Shown piece after piece: positions 29,236-40,369 of a stretch of DNA of 64,000 bases. The notes under the pieces are model-generated. The model made no database searches and was not told the origin of the DNA. It saw nothing but the letters and a program-made list of their open reading frames with translations. The translations under genes and the position numbers were made by a program. Every line of letters starts with the position of its first letter. The first letter of the stretch is position 1. This DNA comes from Allochromatium humboldtianum (lineage in GTDB: Bacteria; Pseudomonadota; Gammaproteobacteria; Chromatiales; Chromatiaceae), in assembly GCF_013385175.1 (NCBI RefSeq), contig NZ_JABZEO010000001.1:248001-312000 (forward strand). The letters run 5' to 3'.

Positions 29236-30684
29236 GTGACCCAATTGAATACCGATCCTGAATCGACCGCGCCGGTCTCGGTCGACGCGCTCTACGCCGA
29301 AGCCGACGACTGGCACGTCAATGCCGGCGGCCAGACCATCCATGCCAAGCGGATTCCGGGCCGCTGGCGCACCATCAAGTGGGCCATGGCCTCAGTGTGG
29401 CTGATCTATCTGCTCGGTCCCTATCTGCGCTGGGACGGACGACAGGCGGTGCTGTTCGACATCCCGAATCGTCAATACCATCTGTTCTCGGTGACAGTGC
29501 TGCCGCAGGACTTCTGGATGCTGTCGCTGCTGCTGTTGTTCTTCGCCATCCTGCTGGCGGTGATGACGGCGCTCGTCGGGCGGGTCTGGTGCGGGTTTTT
29601 CTGCTTCCAGACCGTCTGGACCGATGTCTTCACCTGGATCGAGGAGCGGCTGGAGGGTCCGCCGGCGGCGCGGCGCAAGCTCGATGCGGCGCCGATGAGC
29701 CGCGAGAAGCTCAAGGTTCGAGCCATCAAGCACGGTCTCTGGCTCCTGATCGGCTTTCTGACCGGTTTCAGCTTTGTGTCCTGGTTCACCGACGCGCCGA
29801 CGCTGTGGTGGACCTTCTTCACCGGTCAGGCCAATGGTGCGGCCTATGTCACGGTCGCGCTCTTTACGGCCGGTACCTATGTCCTGGCCGGTTTCCTGCG
29901 CGAGCAGACCTGTTTCTGGCTCTGTCCCTATGCGCGCATCCAGGGCGTGATGCTCGACCGCTCGACCATCGTGCCGACCTATGACGAGCGGCGCGGCGAG
30001 CCGCGTGGTCGGGTCAAGCGCGAGGACGAGGGAGAACGGACGACCGGCGATTGCGTCGACTGCAATCAGTGCTTGGCGGTCTGTCCGACCGGGGTCGACA
30101 TCCGGCGCGGTCAGCAGGAGGGCTGCATCACCTGTGCGCTCTGTCTCGATGCCTGCGATCAGGTCATGGACAAGGTCGGTCGGCCGCGTGGACTCATCCG
30201 CTATGCCTCGCTCGACGAGTTCGAAGGGCGTTCGACCAGTCGGTTGTGGCTCAGGCCGCGCGTCTGGGTCTATGTGCTCATCCTGGGGCTGTCGCTGTCC
30301 GGCATTCTCTATGGCCTGACTTCGCTCGACCCGCTCGAACTGCGGGTGCTGCATGAGCGCGCGCCGCTGTTCGTGCTTCAAAGCGATGGCTCGATTCAGA
30401 ACAAATATACCCTCAAGATCCTCAACAAGACTCATGAGCCGCTGGCCGTGACGGTTCGCGCCACGGGGCATGACGACTTGACGCTCGTCGGCGCCGAGCA
30501 GCCGATCGAGACGATGCCGGGCGGTGTGACGCCGGCGACCGTGTTCGTTCGCATTCCTCGTGAGGCGCTCGAATCTGAACAGCAGCCGATCGTCTTCCGG
30601 ATCGAGGCCGAACGAACGACGGGCGAGCCGGCCTTGACCGAGCGTGAGAGCGTCTTCGTCGGCCCCGAACCGCGCTCCGATTGA
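29236..30684 (+). CDS. ccoG: Cytochrome oxidase accessory protein CcoG (RdxA/FixG family)
   Basis: A 482-residue membrane protein with polyferredoxin motifs CVDCNQCLAVCPTG and CITCALCLDACD, preceded by the conserved VWCGFFCFQTVWTDVF and FLREQTCFWLCPYARIQG; the C-terminal Ig-like FixG domain runs from about 360. CcoG reduces Cu(II) in copper delivery to the oxidase. The only sensible start is GTG 29236, nine bases after the ccoP stop. Confidence 0.95.
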   Translation: MTQLNTDPESTAPVSVDALYAEADDWHVNAGGQTIHAKRIPGRWRTIKWAMASVWLIYLLGPYLRWDGRQAVLFDIPNRQYHLFSVTVLPQDFWMLSLLLLFFAILLAVMTALVGRVWCGFFCFQTVWTDVFTWIEERLEGPPAARRKLDAAPMSREKLKVRAIKHGLWLLIGFLTGFSFVSWFTDAPTLWWTFFTGQANGAAYVTVALFTAGTYVLAGFLREQTCFWLCPYARIQGVMLDRSTIVPTYDERRGEPRGRVKREDEGERTTGDCVDCNQCLAVCPTGVDIRRGQQEGCITCALCLDACDQVMDKVGRPRGLIRYASLDEFEGRSTSRLWLRPRVWVYVLILGLSLSGILYGLTSLDPLELRVLHERAPLFVLQSDGSIQNKYTLKILNKTHEPLAVTVRATGHDDLTLVGAEQPIETMPGGVTPATVFVRIPREALESEQQPIVFRIEAERTTGEPALTERESVFVGPEPRSD

Positions 30685-30720
30685 GGGGCGAAACTCCGAG
30701 CAACACGAGGCCCAGTGCCG

Positions 30721-31248
30721 ATGATGACCCACATCCAAACCCGTCTCCAGACTCATCTCCAGCCAAACGCGGCCCTGCGCAATCCCTGGGTGCTCGGCTG
30801 GATCGGGCTCATCGTCGTGGTGCTGGCGGTCAATCTGGTCATGGTCTATCTGGCCTTCGCGACCAATCCGGGGCTGGTCAACGCCGACTACTACGAGCGT
30901 GGTCGCAACTACGAGCGCACCGTCCTGACCCGTCAGGCACGCGACCCGGGCTGGCTGATCCGGGCCGACATCCCGGCGTCGCTGCATGCCGGTCAGACCG
31001 AGTCCATCCGCGTCTTCTTCGTCGACAAAGCCGGTCAGCCGGTCGATCCCGAGGTCGTGACCTTCCATGCCTACCGGCCATCGGATGCCGCGCGCGACTT
31101 CACCCTGAGCATGAACCGTGAGGATCGCGGGCGCTATGTGGTCGAGACCGCCTTTCCGCTGATCGGTGTCTGGGACACGCTGATCGTTGCGCGTCTGGGC
31201 GAAGATGAGTTCAGCGTTGGCGAACGCCTCACGGTCGGGACGCCCTAG
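30721..31248 (+). CDS. ccoH: Cytochrome oxidase assembly protein CcoH (FixH family)
   Basis: A 175-residue protein with one N-terminal membrane helix (about 25-47, WVLGWIGLIVVVLAVNLV) followed by the conserved NPGLVNADYYERGRNYER and a periplasmic beta-domain. CcoH is needed to stabilise and assemble cbb3 oxidase. ATG 30721 is used; GTG 30715 and ATG 30724 are alternatives near a GAGG site. Ends four bases before ccoI. Confidence 0.92.
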   Translation: MMTHIQTRLQTHLQPNAALRNPWVLGWIGLIVVVLAVNLVMVYLAFATNPGLVNADYYERGRNYERTVLTRQARDPGWLIRADIPASLHAGQTESIRVFFVDKAGQPVDPEVVTFHAYRPSDAARDFTLSMNREDRGRYVVETAFPLIGVWDTLIVARLGEDEFSVGERLTVGTP

Positions 31249-31251
31249 CGG

Positions 31252-33750
31252 GTGGATGGCGAGCACTGTTTCCACTGCGGTTTGCCGATCGTCGTCGGTG
31301 CGCGCGAGACGGCTGAGATCGCTGGCAGCGAGCGCGCTTTCTGCTGCACCGGCTGCAAGTCGGTCTGTCTGGCCATCCATGCGGCGGGGCTGGAAGGCTT
31401 CTACCGCCGCACGCCTGAAGGCGTCCTGCTCGGCCCGCCGCCTGAGCCGCCCAAGGATCTCGCGCTCTTCGATCTGGACGCGGTGCAGGAGGAATTCACC
31501 GATGTTGCCGCCGAGGACCGCGAGATCAACCTGCTGGTCGAAGGCATCCACTGCGCGGCCTGTGTCTGGCTGATCGAGCGCGGACTCCAGTCGCTCCCCG
31601 GCGTCGAGGAGGCACGGGTCAATCTCACCGGACGCCGGTTGCGGGTGCGCTGGGACAACGGTCGACTCCAGCTCTCGCGCATCCTGCGCCGATTGGCCGA
31701 TCTGGGCTATGCCGCCACGCCCTTCGATCCGGACGCCTCCGAGGGCGCCATTGCACGCGAGAATCGCGCCCTGCTGTTCCGGCTCGCCTGGGCCGGATTC
31801 GCCATGATGAACCTGCTGTGGATCTCGATCGCGCTCTACAGCGGGGCGGACGAGGGCGAGTTCCGCGATCTCTTCCACTGGCTCGGCTTCCTGCTCGCCA
31901 CACCGACCATCCTCTATTCGGGCGCGCCCTTCTATCGGGGCGCCTGGTCGGGTCTGCGCTCGGGTCATCTGAGCATGGACCTGCCGATCGCCATCGGAGT
32001 CACTGTCACCTATGGTTATTCGCTCTATGTGACGCTCGGCGGCTCCGAGATCGGCGCGGTCTACTGGGACACGGTGGTCAACTTTCTGTTCGTGATCCTG
32101 GTCGGACGCTATCTGGAGGCCATCTCGCGCCGACGCGCGGTGGCGGCGACCCAACGGCTGTTCGATCTTCAACCGAAAGTGGCCACCCGGCTCCAGGACG
32201 ACGGCGGCGAGGCGGTGGTGCCGATCCGCTCGCTCGTCGTCGGTGAACGGGTGCTGGTGCGTCCCGGCGAGCGCATCCCGGTCGATGGTGAGATCCTGGA
32301 CGGACGCAGCGGTGTGGACGAGTCGATGCTGACCGGCGAGTCGCGCCCGGTCCCCAAAACGGCGGGCGATCGGGTCTCGGCTGGCACCATCAATGGGGCA
32401 GGTGTGCTCCGGGTCCGGGTCACGGGGCTGCTCGCCGAGACCACGCTCGGGCGCATCATCCGGCTGGTCGAGGAGGCGCAGGCCAGCCGCGCACCGATCC
32501 AGCATCTGGCCGACCGCGTCGTGCCCTGGTTCGTCGCCGCGACGCTGGGACTGGCGGCCCTGGCCTTCGTGCTCTGGGTCCAGGTCGATCTGGAACGCGC
32601 GCTCACCGCCGCGACCGCTGTGCTCATCATCACCTGTCCCTGCGCCTTCGGCTTGGCCACGCCGATGGCGGTCGCGGTGGCTTCCGGCGTGGGCGCGGCG
32701 CGCGGCATCCTGATCAAGAACGGGGCGGTGCTGGAGCGGCTGTCGAGCATCCGCCATCTGGTCTTCGACAAGACCGGCACCCTGACCGAGGGGCGCCCGG
32801 CCGTGGTGGCGATCGCCGGGGCTGGAGCCGATTGGCGCCCGCTCGCTCCCGAATCGCCGGTGCTGACCAACGAACAGCGCGCCGATCTGCGTCTGATCGG
32901 CGCGCTGGAGCGGCTGTCGGAGCATCCGGCGGCGACGGCGGTGCTGGATCTGTGCGAACGAGCCGGGATCGATACGGATGGCCTGACGGTGGAAGCGGTC
33001 GAGGTCGAGCCGGGCCTGGGCATCGCCGGGCGGGTCGCGGGCCGCGCCTTGGCCATCGGACGCGCGGAATGGCTCGCGTGTCAGGGTATCGCGCTGCCAT
33101 CCGATCCCGAGTCGAGCACTGAACCGGACAGCCGGATTCTCTGCGCCATCGACGGCCGCCTGACCCTGCGGTTGGGGTTGGCGGATCAGCTGCGTCCAGG
33201 CGCTGAATCAGTCGTTGCGCGTCTGCGCGAACAAGGGCTTCGTGTCACGCTGCTGACGGGTGACCGGCGCATCGCTGCTGAGCGCATCGCCGGCCGGCTC
33301 GGCATGGTCGAGCTGATCGCCGAGGTATTGCCCGAGGACAAAGATCGCGTCATCGACGAACTCCAGCGTGCCGGCGAGCCGGTGGCCATGGTCGGCGACG
33401 GCGTCAACGACGCTCCGGCCCTGGTGCGCGCCGATGTCGGCATCGCCATGGGCAGCGGCACCGATGTCTCCATCGCCAGCGCCGATATCGTGCTCATGTC
33501 GAGCGAGCTGAAACGGGTGCTGGAAGCCGCCGAACTCTCGCGGCGCACACTGCGAACCATTCGACAGAACATCGCACTCTCCATCCTCTACAATCTGGTC
33601 ATGGTGCCGCTGGCCATGGCCGGCGTCATTACGCCGCTGCTCGCGGCCGTCTCCATGCCGCTGAGCAGTCTGGCCGTGATCGGCAACTCGGCGCGGCTCG
33701 GTGCGCTCTTCAAGTCATCCGACGAACGAGATCACTTGTGGGCCCGATAG
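31252..33750 (+). CDS. ccoI: Copper-exporting P-type ATPase CcoI (FixI family)
   Basis: An 832-residue P1B-type ATPase supplying copper for cbb3 maturation. N-terminal Cys-rich FixI domain ([15 protein letters not shown]), a heavy-metal domain with GIHCAACVW, membrane CPC in [12 protein letters not shown], phosphorylation [18 protein letters not shown] and [13 protein letters not shown] 31252 is the only start that retains the CFHCG motif. Three bases separate it from ccoH. Confidence 0.95.
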   Translation: MDGEHCFHCGLPIVVGARETAEIAGSERAFCCTGCKSVCLAIHAAGLEGFYRRTPEGVLLGPPPEPPKDLALFDLDAVQEEFTDVAAEDREINLLVEGIHCAACVWLIERGLQSLPGVEEARVNLTGRRLRVRWDNGRLQLSRILRRLADLGYAATPFDPDASEGAIARENRALLFRLAWAGFAMMNLLWISIALYSGADEGEFRDLFHWLGFLLATPTILYSGAPFYRGAWSGLRSGHLSMDLPIAIGVTVTYGYSLYVTLGGSEIGAVYWDTVVNFLFVILVGRYLEAISRRRAVAATQRLFDLQPKVATRLQDDGGEAVVPIRSLVVGERVLVRPGERIPVDGEILDGRSGVDESMLTGESRPVPKTAGDRVSAGTINGAGVLRVRVTGLLAETTLGRIIRLVEEAQASRAPIQHLADRVVPWFVAATLGLAALAFVLWVQVDLERALTAATAVLIITCPCAFGLATPMAVAVASGVGAARGILIKNGAVLERLSSIRHLVFDKTGTLTEGRPAVVAIAGAGADWRPLAPESPVLTNEQRADLRLIGALERLSEHPAATAVLDLCERAGIDTDGLTVEAVEVEPGLGIAGRVAGRALAIGRAEWLACQGIALPSDPESSTEPDSRILCAIDGRLTLRLGLADQLRPGAESVVARLREQGLRVTLLTGDRRIAAERIAGRLGMVELIAEVLPEDKDRVIDELQRAGEPVAMVGDGVNDAPALVRADVGIAMGSGTDVSIASADIVLMSSELKRVLEAAELSRRTLRTIRQNIALSILYNLVMVPLAMAGVITPLLAAVSMPLSSLAVIGNSARLGALFKSSDERDHLWAR

Positions 33751-33803
33751 AGAGCGTTCGGGTTCACTGACGGTTTCAATCCCATCATAGCGGGCATCTC
33801 ACG

Positions 33804-34004
33804 ATGGAAGTCATCTATGGCCTGATCCCCGGAATGCTGATCCTGGGTCTCGCGGCGGTCGCTGTGCTGTTCTGGGCCGCGCGCAGCGGTCAGTTCGACG
33901 ATCTGGAGGGCGATGGGCAGCGCCTCCTGCTCGACGAGGACGAGGATAGAGTCGACCCCAAGGGCCTGACCGATGCCGAGCCGGACGCAACGGAGCGCAA
34001 TTGA
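33804..34004 (+). CDS. ccoS: Cbb3 oxidase maturation protein CcoS
   Basis: A 66-residue protein: one membrane helix (YGLIPGMLILGLAAVAVLF) then the family's FWAARSGQFDDLEGDGQRLL and an acidic tail. CcoS is needed for haem and CuB insertion into CcoN. Last gene of the cco locus. Confidence 0.93.
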   Translation: MEVIYGLIPGMLILGLAAVAVLFWAARSGQFDDLEGDGQRLLLDEDEDRVDPKGLTDAEPDATERN

Positions 34005-34119
34005 TGTATCGTGACCGAAGTCGGTGGGCATCAAAAGGGTAAGCTATACCCGTTGGGGCCTGTCAGGGAGCCGTGTCGGGCTAGAAACCATCATACTTTC
34101 CAACACGCTGGGGGTTCCC

Positions 34120-35775
34120 ATGTGGAAAAATCTCACCATCCATTCCCGGCTCATGGTCGCAGCCATCCCCGGCATTTTGCTGATTGGCGCCGCGCTGGTC
34201 CTGATTGCCTATTTCACAGCGTCTTCCATGGCCCAGACGCTGGTGCATCAGACGCTGCTCACCAAGGCCGATGGCGATCTGCGCGCCGCCAAGCTCTACA
34301 TCGCGCGTGACTTTGGCCAACTGAGCTTGCAGGGCGGCCAATTGGTCGATGCCCAGGGTCGTTCGATCGAAGGGCGCACGGAGATGCCCGACGCCATCGG
34401 TCGCGATCTGGGGTTGGTGTTCAGCCTCTTTGCTCGCGATGGCACGGACTTCGTCCGTGTCGCTACCAGTGTACGCGATGCCAACGGGCGGCTTCAGCTC
34501 GGCACCCGGCTCGGCGAGTCGAGCGCGGCCCATGATCCACTGGTGCGGGGCGAGCGCTATGTGGGTGAATCCGACATCCTGGGCGAACCGCACCTGACGG
34601 CCTATGAGCCGCTGCACGATGCCGCCGGTCAGGTGATCGGCGTCTTCGGGCTCGGCATCCCCAAGACCCGCGCCACGACCATCGTCGCTAAGGGCATGGC
34701 CGAGATGGTGCTCGCCATGGGCGTGGCGCTCCTGGTGGTGATCGCGGTCGGTATTCTGGGCATCCTTGGGATAGCACGCATGATCACCGGTCCCATCCGC
34801 CGGGTCACTGCCGGCCTGCGCGAGATCGCCGAAGGCGAGGGCGATCTCAGTCAGCGCCTCCCCGCCGAAGGGAACAACGAGCTGGCCGAGCTGGCGCGAA
34901 CCTTCAACCTCATCGTCGAGCGTATCCACGAGATGGTCAAGGAGGTCGCCGGGGTCTCGACGCATCTGGCCTCGGCGGCCGAGGAGCTGTCGCTCACCAG
35001 TGGCGAGACCAGCGAACAGGTGCACATGCAGCTCTCCGAGACCGATCAGGTCGCCACCGCCATCCATGAGATGACGGCCACGGTCGAGGAGGTCGCGCGC
35101 CATGCCGCCGATGCCGCGCACGCCGCCCAGGAGACCGACCGCGAGGCCGAGGCTGGCTCTCGGGTGGTCGAACAGACCATCTTCGCCATCGAGGCGCTCG
35201 CTAACGAAGTCGAGGCGGCCGGTCAGGTCATCACCCGTCTGTCGGATGACAGCCGCGAAATCGGCGCCGTGCTCGATGTGATCCGCGGCGTGGCAGCCCA
35301 GACCAATCTGCTGGCCCTGAACGCCGCGATCGAGGCCGCCCGCGCCGGTGAACAGGGGCGCGGCTTCGCCGTGGTCGCCGATGAGGTGCGAACCCTGGCC
35401 AGCCGTACCCAGGATTCGATTCAGGATATCCAGGACAAGATCGAGCGCGTACAGTCCGGTTCGGCCGGTGCGGTGGCTGTCATGGATCAGGGACGCGTCC
35501 GGGCTGGCGAGGGCGTGGCTCAGGCGCGTCAGGCCGGCGAGTCATTGCGCGCCATCGCCGCCGCCATCGCGCGCATCAATGACATGAACACCCAGATCGC
35601 GAGTGCGGCCGAGGAGCAATCGGCCGTGGCCGAGGAGATCAACCGCAATATCCAGTCGCTGTCCCAGAGCGTGAGTCAGATCTCGGATGGAGCGACGCAG
35701 GCGGCTTCCGCCAGCGGCGAACTGGCCAGGCTCGCGGCGAGTCTTCAGGATAGCTCGGGGCGATTCAAGATATGA
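34120..35775 (+). CDS. Methyl-accepting chemotaxis protein with a single Cache domain
   Basis: A 551-residue chemoreceptor. Membrane helix 1 (about 13-35), periplasmic Cache-type sensor (about 40-190; [18 protein letters not shown] and the [20 protein letters not shown] strand), helix 2 (about 205-230), HAMP (about 232-285), and the signalling domain with [20 protein letters not shown] at its tip. It ends without a CheR-binding pentapeptide. ATG 34120 begins the first helix; the upstream frame reads through an intergenic hairpin (GGGTA 34037-34041 / TACCC 34047-34051). Its place after the cco locus would suit energy or redox taxis, but that is inference. Confidence 0.92.
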   Translation: MWKNLTIHSRLMVAAIPGILLIGAALVLIAYFTASSMAQTLVHQTLLTKADGDLRAAKLYIARDFGQLSLQGGQLVDAQGRSIEGRTEMPDAIGRDLGLVFSLFARDGTDFVRVATSVRDANGRLQLGTRLGESSAAHDPLVRGERYVGESDILGEPHLTAYEPLHDAAGQVIGVFGLGIPKTRATTIVAKGMAEMVLAMGVALLVVIAVGILGILGIARMITGPIRRVTAGLREIAEGEGDLSQRLPAEGNNELAELARTFNLIVERIHEMVKEVAGVSTHLASAAEELSLTSGETSEQVHMQLSETDQVATAIHEMTATVEEVARHAADAAHAAQETDREAEAGSRVVEQTIFAIEALANEVEAAGQVITRLSDDSREIGAVLDVIRGVAAQTNLLALNAAIEAARAGEQGRGFAVVADEVRTLASRTQDSIQDIQDKIERVQSGSAGAVAVMDQGRVRAGEGVAQARQAGESLRAIAAAIARINDMNTQIASAAEEQSAVAEEINRNIQSLSQSVSQISDGATQAASASGELARLAASLQDSSGRFKI

Positions 35776-35824
35776 TCTCGACTCCGCTGTCGCGAATGAT
35801 CGCTCGTAGAGGAGGAAGCCATCC

Positions 35825-36118
35825 ATGCTGACCAATGACGAACGCCGGGGATTCCGACGCTTGGAGACCGAGACCGATGTCACCATCACCCGCCTGATGA
35901 CGGGTGAATCCATGACCACCAGCCTGATCAACCTGAGTGCCTCGGGATGCGCCTTTCGCTCCGATCGACCGATTGCGCCCGATGAGGAGTTGGAGATCCT
36001 GGTCCTCAGTCCGAACCCGAAGATCGAGCCGCTGCGTCGGCGCGCGTGTGTGGCTCGCGTGACCCAGGACGAGGAGGGACGGCTGATCGCGGTCGAATTC
36101 GTGCTCGATCAGGATTGA
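35825..36118 (+). CDS. PilZ-domain protein
   Basis: A 97-residue single PilZ domain. The c-di-GMP-binding signatures are present: RRGFRR near residue 8-13 and NLSASGCAF near 38-46. A strong AGAGGAGG site precedes ATG 35825. It follows the chemoreceptor by 49 bases, so the pair may be co-transcribed and could link c-di-GMP to motility. No enzymatic domain is attached. Confidence 0.9.
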   Translation: MLTNDERRGFRRLETETDVTITRLMTGESMTTSLINLSASGCAFRSDRPIAPDEELEILVLSPNPKIEPLRRRACVARVTQDEEGRLIAVEFVLDQD

Positions 36119-36163
36119 GGACTCGCCCGCGCTCGTACCCATCCCGTCCGCCGTCCAGCCGCC

Positions 36164-36388
36164 ATGCGTTACTTCTATTTCAGCCTGAACATCCAGCGCA
36201 CCGAGTATCTGCGTTATTACCAGGGCTCGGCCGCGCGCGTGGTCGTGCGCGCCCATGACGGGCGCACACTGTCCATTCCGGCGATCAATCTGCGTCAGTT
36301 CGTCACTCATGCCGGTATCCAGGGCCGATTCCGCGCCACGATTGATGAAAACAATCGGCTGATCGCGTTGGAGCGTCAGGCGGATTGA
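36164..36388 (+). CDS. DUF2835-family protein
   Basis: A 74-residue protein matching DUF2835: YFSLNIQRTEYLRYYQG, VVRAHDGRTLSIPA, NLRQFVTHAGIQGRF. Function unknown. ATG 36164 begins the conserved region. Confidence 0.85.
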   Translation: MRYFYFSLNIQRTEYLRYYQGSAARVVVRAHDGRTLSIPAINLRQFVTHAGIQGRFRATIDENNRLIALERQAD

Positions 36389-36499
36389 GAGCAGGGTTTG
36401 TGATGGTGGTTCAGAATGGACGTCGCGTGCCAACGTCTAACCATCTTGCGTATCATGCCCGTCAGATCGACCGCCATACGAACCACCCGGAGACACCTC

Positions 36500-37429
36500 G
36501 TGTCCGACCAGAAGTTCCGCCTCGTCACTCGCAGCGATTTCGACGGCCTGGTGTGCGCCGTCCTGCTCAAACATCTGGATCTGATCGACGACATCACCTT
36601 CGTCCATCCCAAGGACATGCAGGATGGCAAGATCGCGATCACCGACCGTGATATCACCACCAATCTGCCCTATGTCGAGGGTGTCCATCTGGCCTTCGAT
36701 CATCATCTGTCCGAGACCCTGCGCACGGGTCGGCACGACAATCACGTCATCGATCCGGATGCCCCCTCGGCGGCGCGCGTGGTCTGGCGTTATTACGGCG
36801 GTCACGACGCCTTCCCGCTCGCCTGGGACGAGATGATGGAGGCGGTCGACAAGGGCGATTCGGCTCAGTTCGATCAGGAAGACGTGCTGCATCCTACGGG
36901 CTGGGTGCTGCTGAATTTTTTGATGGACGCGCGCACCGGACTCGGGCGCTTCCGCGAGTTCCGCATCTCCAACTACAACCTGATGATGGATCTGATCGAC
37001 TACTGCAAAAATCACGACATCGATCAGATCCTGGCCCTGCCGGATGTTCGCGAGCGTGTCGAGCTCTATTTCGAGCACGAAGAGCAGTGTAAGGAACAGA
37101 TTCGACGCTGCGCCACAGTCCACGACAATCTGGTGGTGCTGGATCTGCGCGGCGAGGAGACCATCTGGGCCGGCAACCGCTTCATGATCTATGCGCTCTT
37201 TCCGCAGTGCAACATCTCGATTCATGTGCTCTGGGGCGTCAAGCAGCAGAACACCGTCTTCGCCACCGGCAAATCCATCTTCGACCGTAGCTCCAAGACC
37301 AATGTCGGCGAGCTGATGCTGGAGTACGGCGGCGGCGGACATCAGGCCGCCGGCACCTGCCAGGTCGACAACGACCGTGCCGAGCAGGTCTTGGGCGAGC
37401 TGATCGCGCGGATCAATGCCGACGGCTGA
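36500..37429 (+). CDS. DHH/DHHA1-family phosphoesterase (exopolyphosphatase-like)
   Basis: A 309-residue protein with DHH motifs SDFDGLVCAVLL (Asp13, Asp15), FDHHLSE and a C-terminal DHHA1 glycine loop YGGGGHQAAGTC. The family includes nanoRNases, pApases and c-di-AMP or polyphosphate hydrolases; substrate is not certain. GTG 36500 is chosen: VSDQKFRLVTRSDFDG follows directly and a GGAGA site lies eight bases upstream. Earlier in-frame ATGs (36416, 36455) add unconserved residues. Confidence 0.86.
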   Translation: MSDQKFRLVTRSDFDGLVCAVLLKHLDLIDDITFVHPKDMQDGKIAITDRDITTNLPYVEGVHLAFDHHLSETLRTGRHDNHVIDPDAPSAARVVWRYYGGHDAFPLAWDEMMEAVDKGDSAQFDQEDVLHPTGWVLLNFLMDARTGLGRFREFRISNYNLMMDLIDYCKNHDIDQILALPDVRERVELYFEHEEQCKEQIRRCATVHDNLVVLDLRGEETIWAGNRFMIYALFPQCNISIHVLWGVKQQNTVFATGKSIFDRSSKTNVGELMLEYGGGGHQAAGTCQVDNDRAEQVLGELIARINADG

Positions 37430-37466
37430 GGCTGAAATCGGCACTAGTATTCCTGGAGCTACCAAC

Positions 37467-39077
37467 GTGTCCTGTCGCATCGAAATCCTGCAAATGAACC
37501 CCCTGGTCGGCGACGTGGCCGGTAACGCCGAGCGTCTGATCGCGGCGGCCCGGCGCGCGAGCGGGCAGGGCATCGATCTGCTGGTCTGCCCCGAGCTGGC
37601 CCTGACCGGCTATCCGCCGGAGGATCTGCTGCTACGTCCCGAGTTCATCGCACGGGTCGAGACGGCGCTGGCGCGTCTCCAGTCGGAGGTCCAGGGAATC
37701 ACCCTGGTGTTCGGTTACCCGCGCGCCTCGGTCGGCGGGCTGTTCAACGTCGCCGGCGTGATCCGCGACGGCGCTCTGATCGCCGAGTACGCCAAGCAGC
37801 ATCTACCCAACTACAGCGTCTTCGACGAAAAACGCTACTTCCAGCCCGGCACGGGCGCCACCGTCTTCGAGCACTGCGGACTGCGTTTCGGTCTGAGCGT
37901 CTGCGAGGACATCTGGTGGGAGGAGCCGACCCGCGAGGCCGCCGAGGCCGGCGCTCAGGTGCTGCTCAATCTCAACGCCTCGCCCTTCCACGGCGGCAAG
38001 ATCGCCGAGCGCGAGGCGCTGGTGGCGCGGCGCGCGCGCGCCCATGGACTGACCATCCTCTATGCCAATCTGGTCGGCGGTCAGGACGAACTGGTGTTCG
38101 ATGGGGCCTCCTTCGTCGTTGATCCCGATGGCCGGATCACGCACCGCGCGAGCGTATTCACCGAAACGACGCTCGCCCTCAAGCTCGATGCCGATGGGGT
38201 ACCCGTCACGGGGAGCGCCGAACCGCTCCCCGACTGGCCCGGTGAAGAGGAAACGATCTACGAAGCCCTGGTGCTGGGCGTGCGTGACTATGTGCGCAAG
38301 AACGGCTTCGAGGGCGCGGTTCTGGGTCTGTCCGGCGGTATCGATTCAGCCCTGGTACTGGCGATCGCCGCTGACGCACTCGGCCCCGAGCGGGTCGAGG
38401 CCGTGCTCATGCCCTCGCGCTATACCGCCGACATGAGCAACGAGGATGCGCTCGAACAGGCCCGGCGCATGGGGGTGTCGAGTCGCGTCATCCCGATCGA
38501 GCCGGCCTTCCGCGCCTTTCTCGACATGCTCGAACCCGTCTTCGCCGGTCAACCGGTAGATGTCACCGAGGAGAACATCCAGGCACGCTGTCGCGGCATC
38601 ATCCTCATGGCCATCAGCAACAAGTCCGGACGCATCCTGCTGACCACGGGCAACAAGAGCGAGATGGCCGTCGGCTATGCCACGCTCTATGGCGACATGG
38701 CCGGTGGTTTCGCGCCGATCAAGGACGTGCCCAAGATGCTGGTCTACCGGCTGGCGCGCTATCGCAACGGCCGCTCGCCGGTGATCCCGGAGCGGGTGAT
38801 CGAGCGCGCGCCCTCGGCCGAGTTGCGCCCAGATCAGACCGATCAGGATAGCCTGCCGCCCTATGACCTGCTCGATGCCATCCTCAAGCGCTATATCGAG
38901 GACGACGAGAGCGTGGAGGACATCGTGGCTCAGGACTATCCGGCCGATGTGGTCAAGCGTGTGGCTCGCTTGGTCGATCGTAACGAGTACAAACGCCGTC
39001 AGGCCCCGCCCGGCGTGCGCATCTCGCGACGGGCCTTCGGACGCGACCGACGCTATCCGATCACCAGCGGTTTCTAG
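37467..39077 (+). CDS. nadE: Glutamine-dependent NAD+ synthetase
   Basis: A 536-residue two-domain enzyme. An N-terminal nitrilase-type glutaminase (Glu43 in CPELALTGYP, Lys110 in EYAKQHLPNYS, Cys146 in LSVCEDIW) feeds ammonia to a C-terminal synthetase with the P-loop VLGLSGGIDSALVL and LLTTGNKSE. It amidates deamido-NAD. GTG 37467 with GGAG upstream is preferred over ATG 37416, which overlaps the DHH gene. Confidence 0.93.
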   Translation: MSCRIEILQMNPLVGDVAGNAERLIAAARRASGQGIDLLVCPELALTGYPPEDLLLRPEFIARVETALARLQSEVQGITLVFGYPRASVGGLFNVAGVIRDGALIAEYAKQHLPNYSVFDEKRYFQPGTGATVFEHCGLRFGLSVCEDIWWEEPTREAAEAGAQVLLNLNASPFHGGKIAEREALVARRARAHGLTILYANLVGGQDELVFDGASFVVDPDGRITHRASVFTETTLALKLDADGVPVTGSAEPLPDWPGEEETIYEALVLGVRDYVRKNGFEGAVLGLSGGIDSALVLAIAADALGPERVEAVLMPSRYTADMSNEDALEQARRMGVSSRVIPIEPAFRAFLDMLEPVFAGQPVDVTEENIQARCRGIILMAISNKSGRILLTTGNKSEMAVGYATLYGDMAGGFAPIKDVPKMLVYRLARYRNGRSPVIPERVIERAPSAELRPDQTDQDSLPPYDLLDAILKRYIEDDESVEDIVAQDYPADVVKRVARLVDRNEYKRRQAPPGVRISRRAFGRDRRYPITSGF

Positions 39078-39166
39078 GGTGGGCAGCGTTGCACGTCCCT
39101 GGCGCTGTTCATCCCTTCAAGGTCCACTTATACTGATCCGTGATTGATTCAGCGGATACGGCTTAA

Positions 39167-39517
<351 letters not shown>

Positions 39518-39541
39518 GCCTCGGTCTTTTGGTCTTCGGCC

Positions 39542-40369
39542 TCAGTTCTCGTCGAGCTGGAGATAGTCCCAGAGCCGGCGCGCCAGATCCACCTTTTCGG
39601 GTCGGACCTCGTCGGCGATGAAGCGCCCTTCCTGGCGGTTGAGGTCGAGCACCCGCTTGGCGTCGGCCGCCAGATCGTCCTTGCCGAGTGCGCGATAGGC
39701 GTCGATCAGCACTTCGAGCGCATCGTCCACGGCGCTGGTGCGCTGATAGTGCTGGATGACGTGGTTGGCGCGATTGGCCGCTGCCATATAGGCGCCGCGC
39801 TTCATGTAGTAGCGCGCGACATGGACCTCGTTCATGGCCAGATTGCTGCGCAGATAGACCATGCGCTGGCGCGCGTCCTCGGCGTACTTGCTGTTCGGGA
39901 AGCGCTCGACCAGGATCGCGAAGTCCTTGAAGGCATCGAGCGCCGAGCCCGGATCGCGCTGTGAGGCGTCGGTCGGGATGAAGCGGTCGAGGAAGCCGAT
40001 ACTGCGGTTGTAGTTGACGATGCCCTTCAGATAGTAGGCATAGTCGACATAGGGATTCTGGGGATAGAGCTTGATGAAGCGGTCGGCCGCCGCAAGCGCA
40101 TCCTCCGGTTCCTCGGCCCGATAATGGGCATAGGCGACATCGAGTTGCGCCTGCATGGCATAGCGCCCGAAGGGATAGCGGGCCTCGAGCTTCTGATAGA
40201 GTTCGATGGCGCGCTCGTAGGAACCCGAGTCGAGTTCGGAGGCCGCCTCGGAATAGAGCTTGGAGGCGCTCCAACCCTCGGTCTCATCGATCTCCTTGCC
40301 GAAGATCCCGCATCCGGTGAGCGTCACGGCGAGCAGGAGCGCGGTCAATCGTGTTAACGTTCGTGACAT
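39542..40369 (-). CDS. bamD: Outer-membrane protein assembly factor BamD
   Basis: A 275-residue lipoprotein. Lipobox LTGCG (Cys20), then five tetratricopeptide-like repeats (AIELYQKLEARYPFG, AAADRFIKLYPQNPYVDYA, FAILVERFPNSKYAEDARQ). It is the essential TPR subunit of the BAM complex. It diverges from rluD across 112 bases, as in other gammaproteobacteria. Confidence 0.96.
   Translation of the reverse strand: MSRTLTRLTALLLAVTLTGCGIFGKEIDETEGWSASKLYSEAASELDSGSYERAIELYQKLEARYPFGRYAMQAQLDVAYAHYRAEEPEDALAAADRFIKLYPQNPYVDYAYYLKGIVNYNRSIGFLDRFIPTDASQRDPGSALDAFKDFAILVERFPNSKYAEDARQRMVYLRSNLAMNEVHVARYYMKRGAYMAAANRANHVIQHYQRTSAVDDALEVLIDAYRALGKDDLAADAKRVLDLNRQEGRFIADEVRPEKVDLARRLWDYLQLDEN

Noticed and set aside
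29392-32925. A 1177-codon open frame on the minus strand across ccoG, ccoH and ccoI.
   Set aside because: It is antisense to three clearly recognised genes and codon-aligned with them. High GC at third positions suppresses stops, and the translation shows no known motifs and is rich in Gln, Arg and His.
34005-34119. A possible riboswitch before the chemoreceptor gene.
   Set aside because: Only one short hairpin (34037-34051) is visible; it does not match the c-di-GMP or other riboswitch patterns I know.
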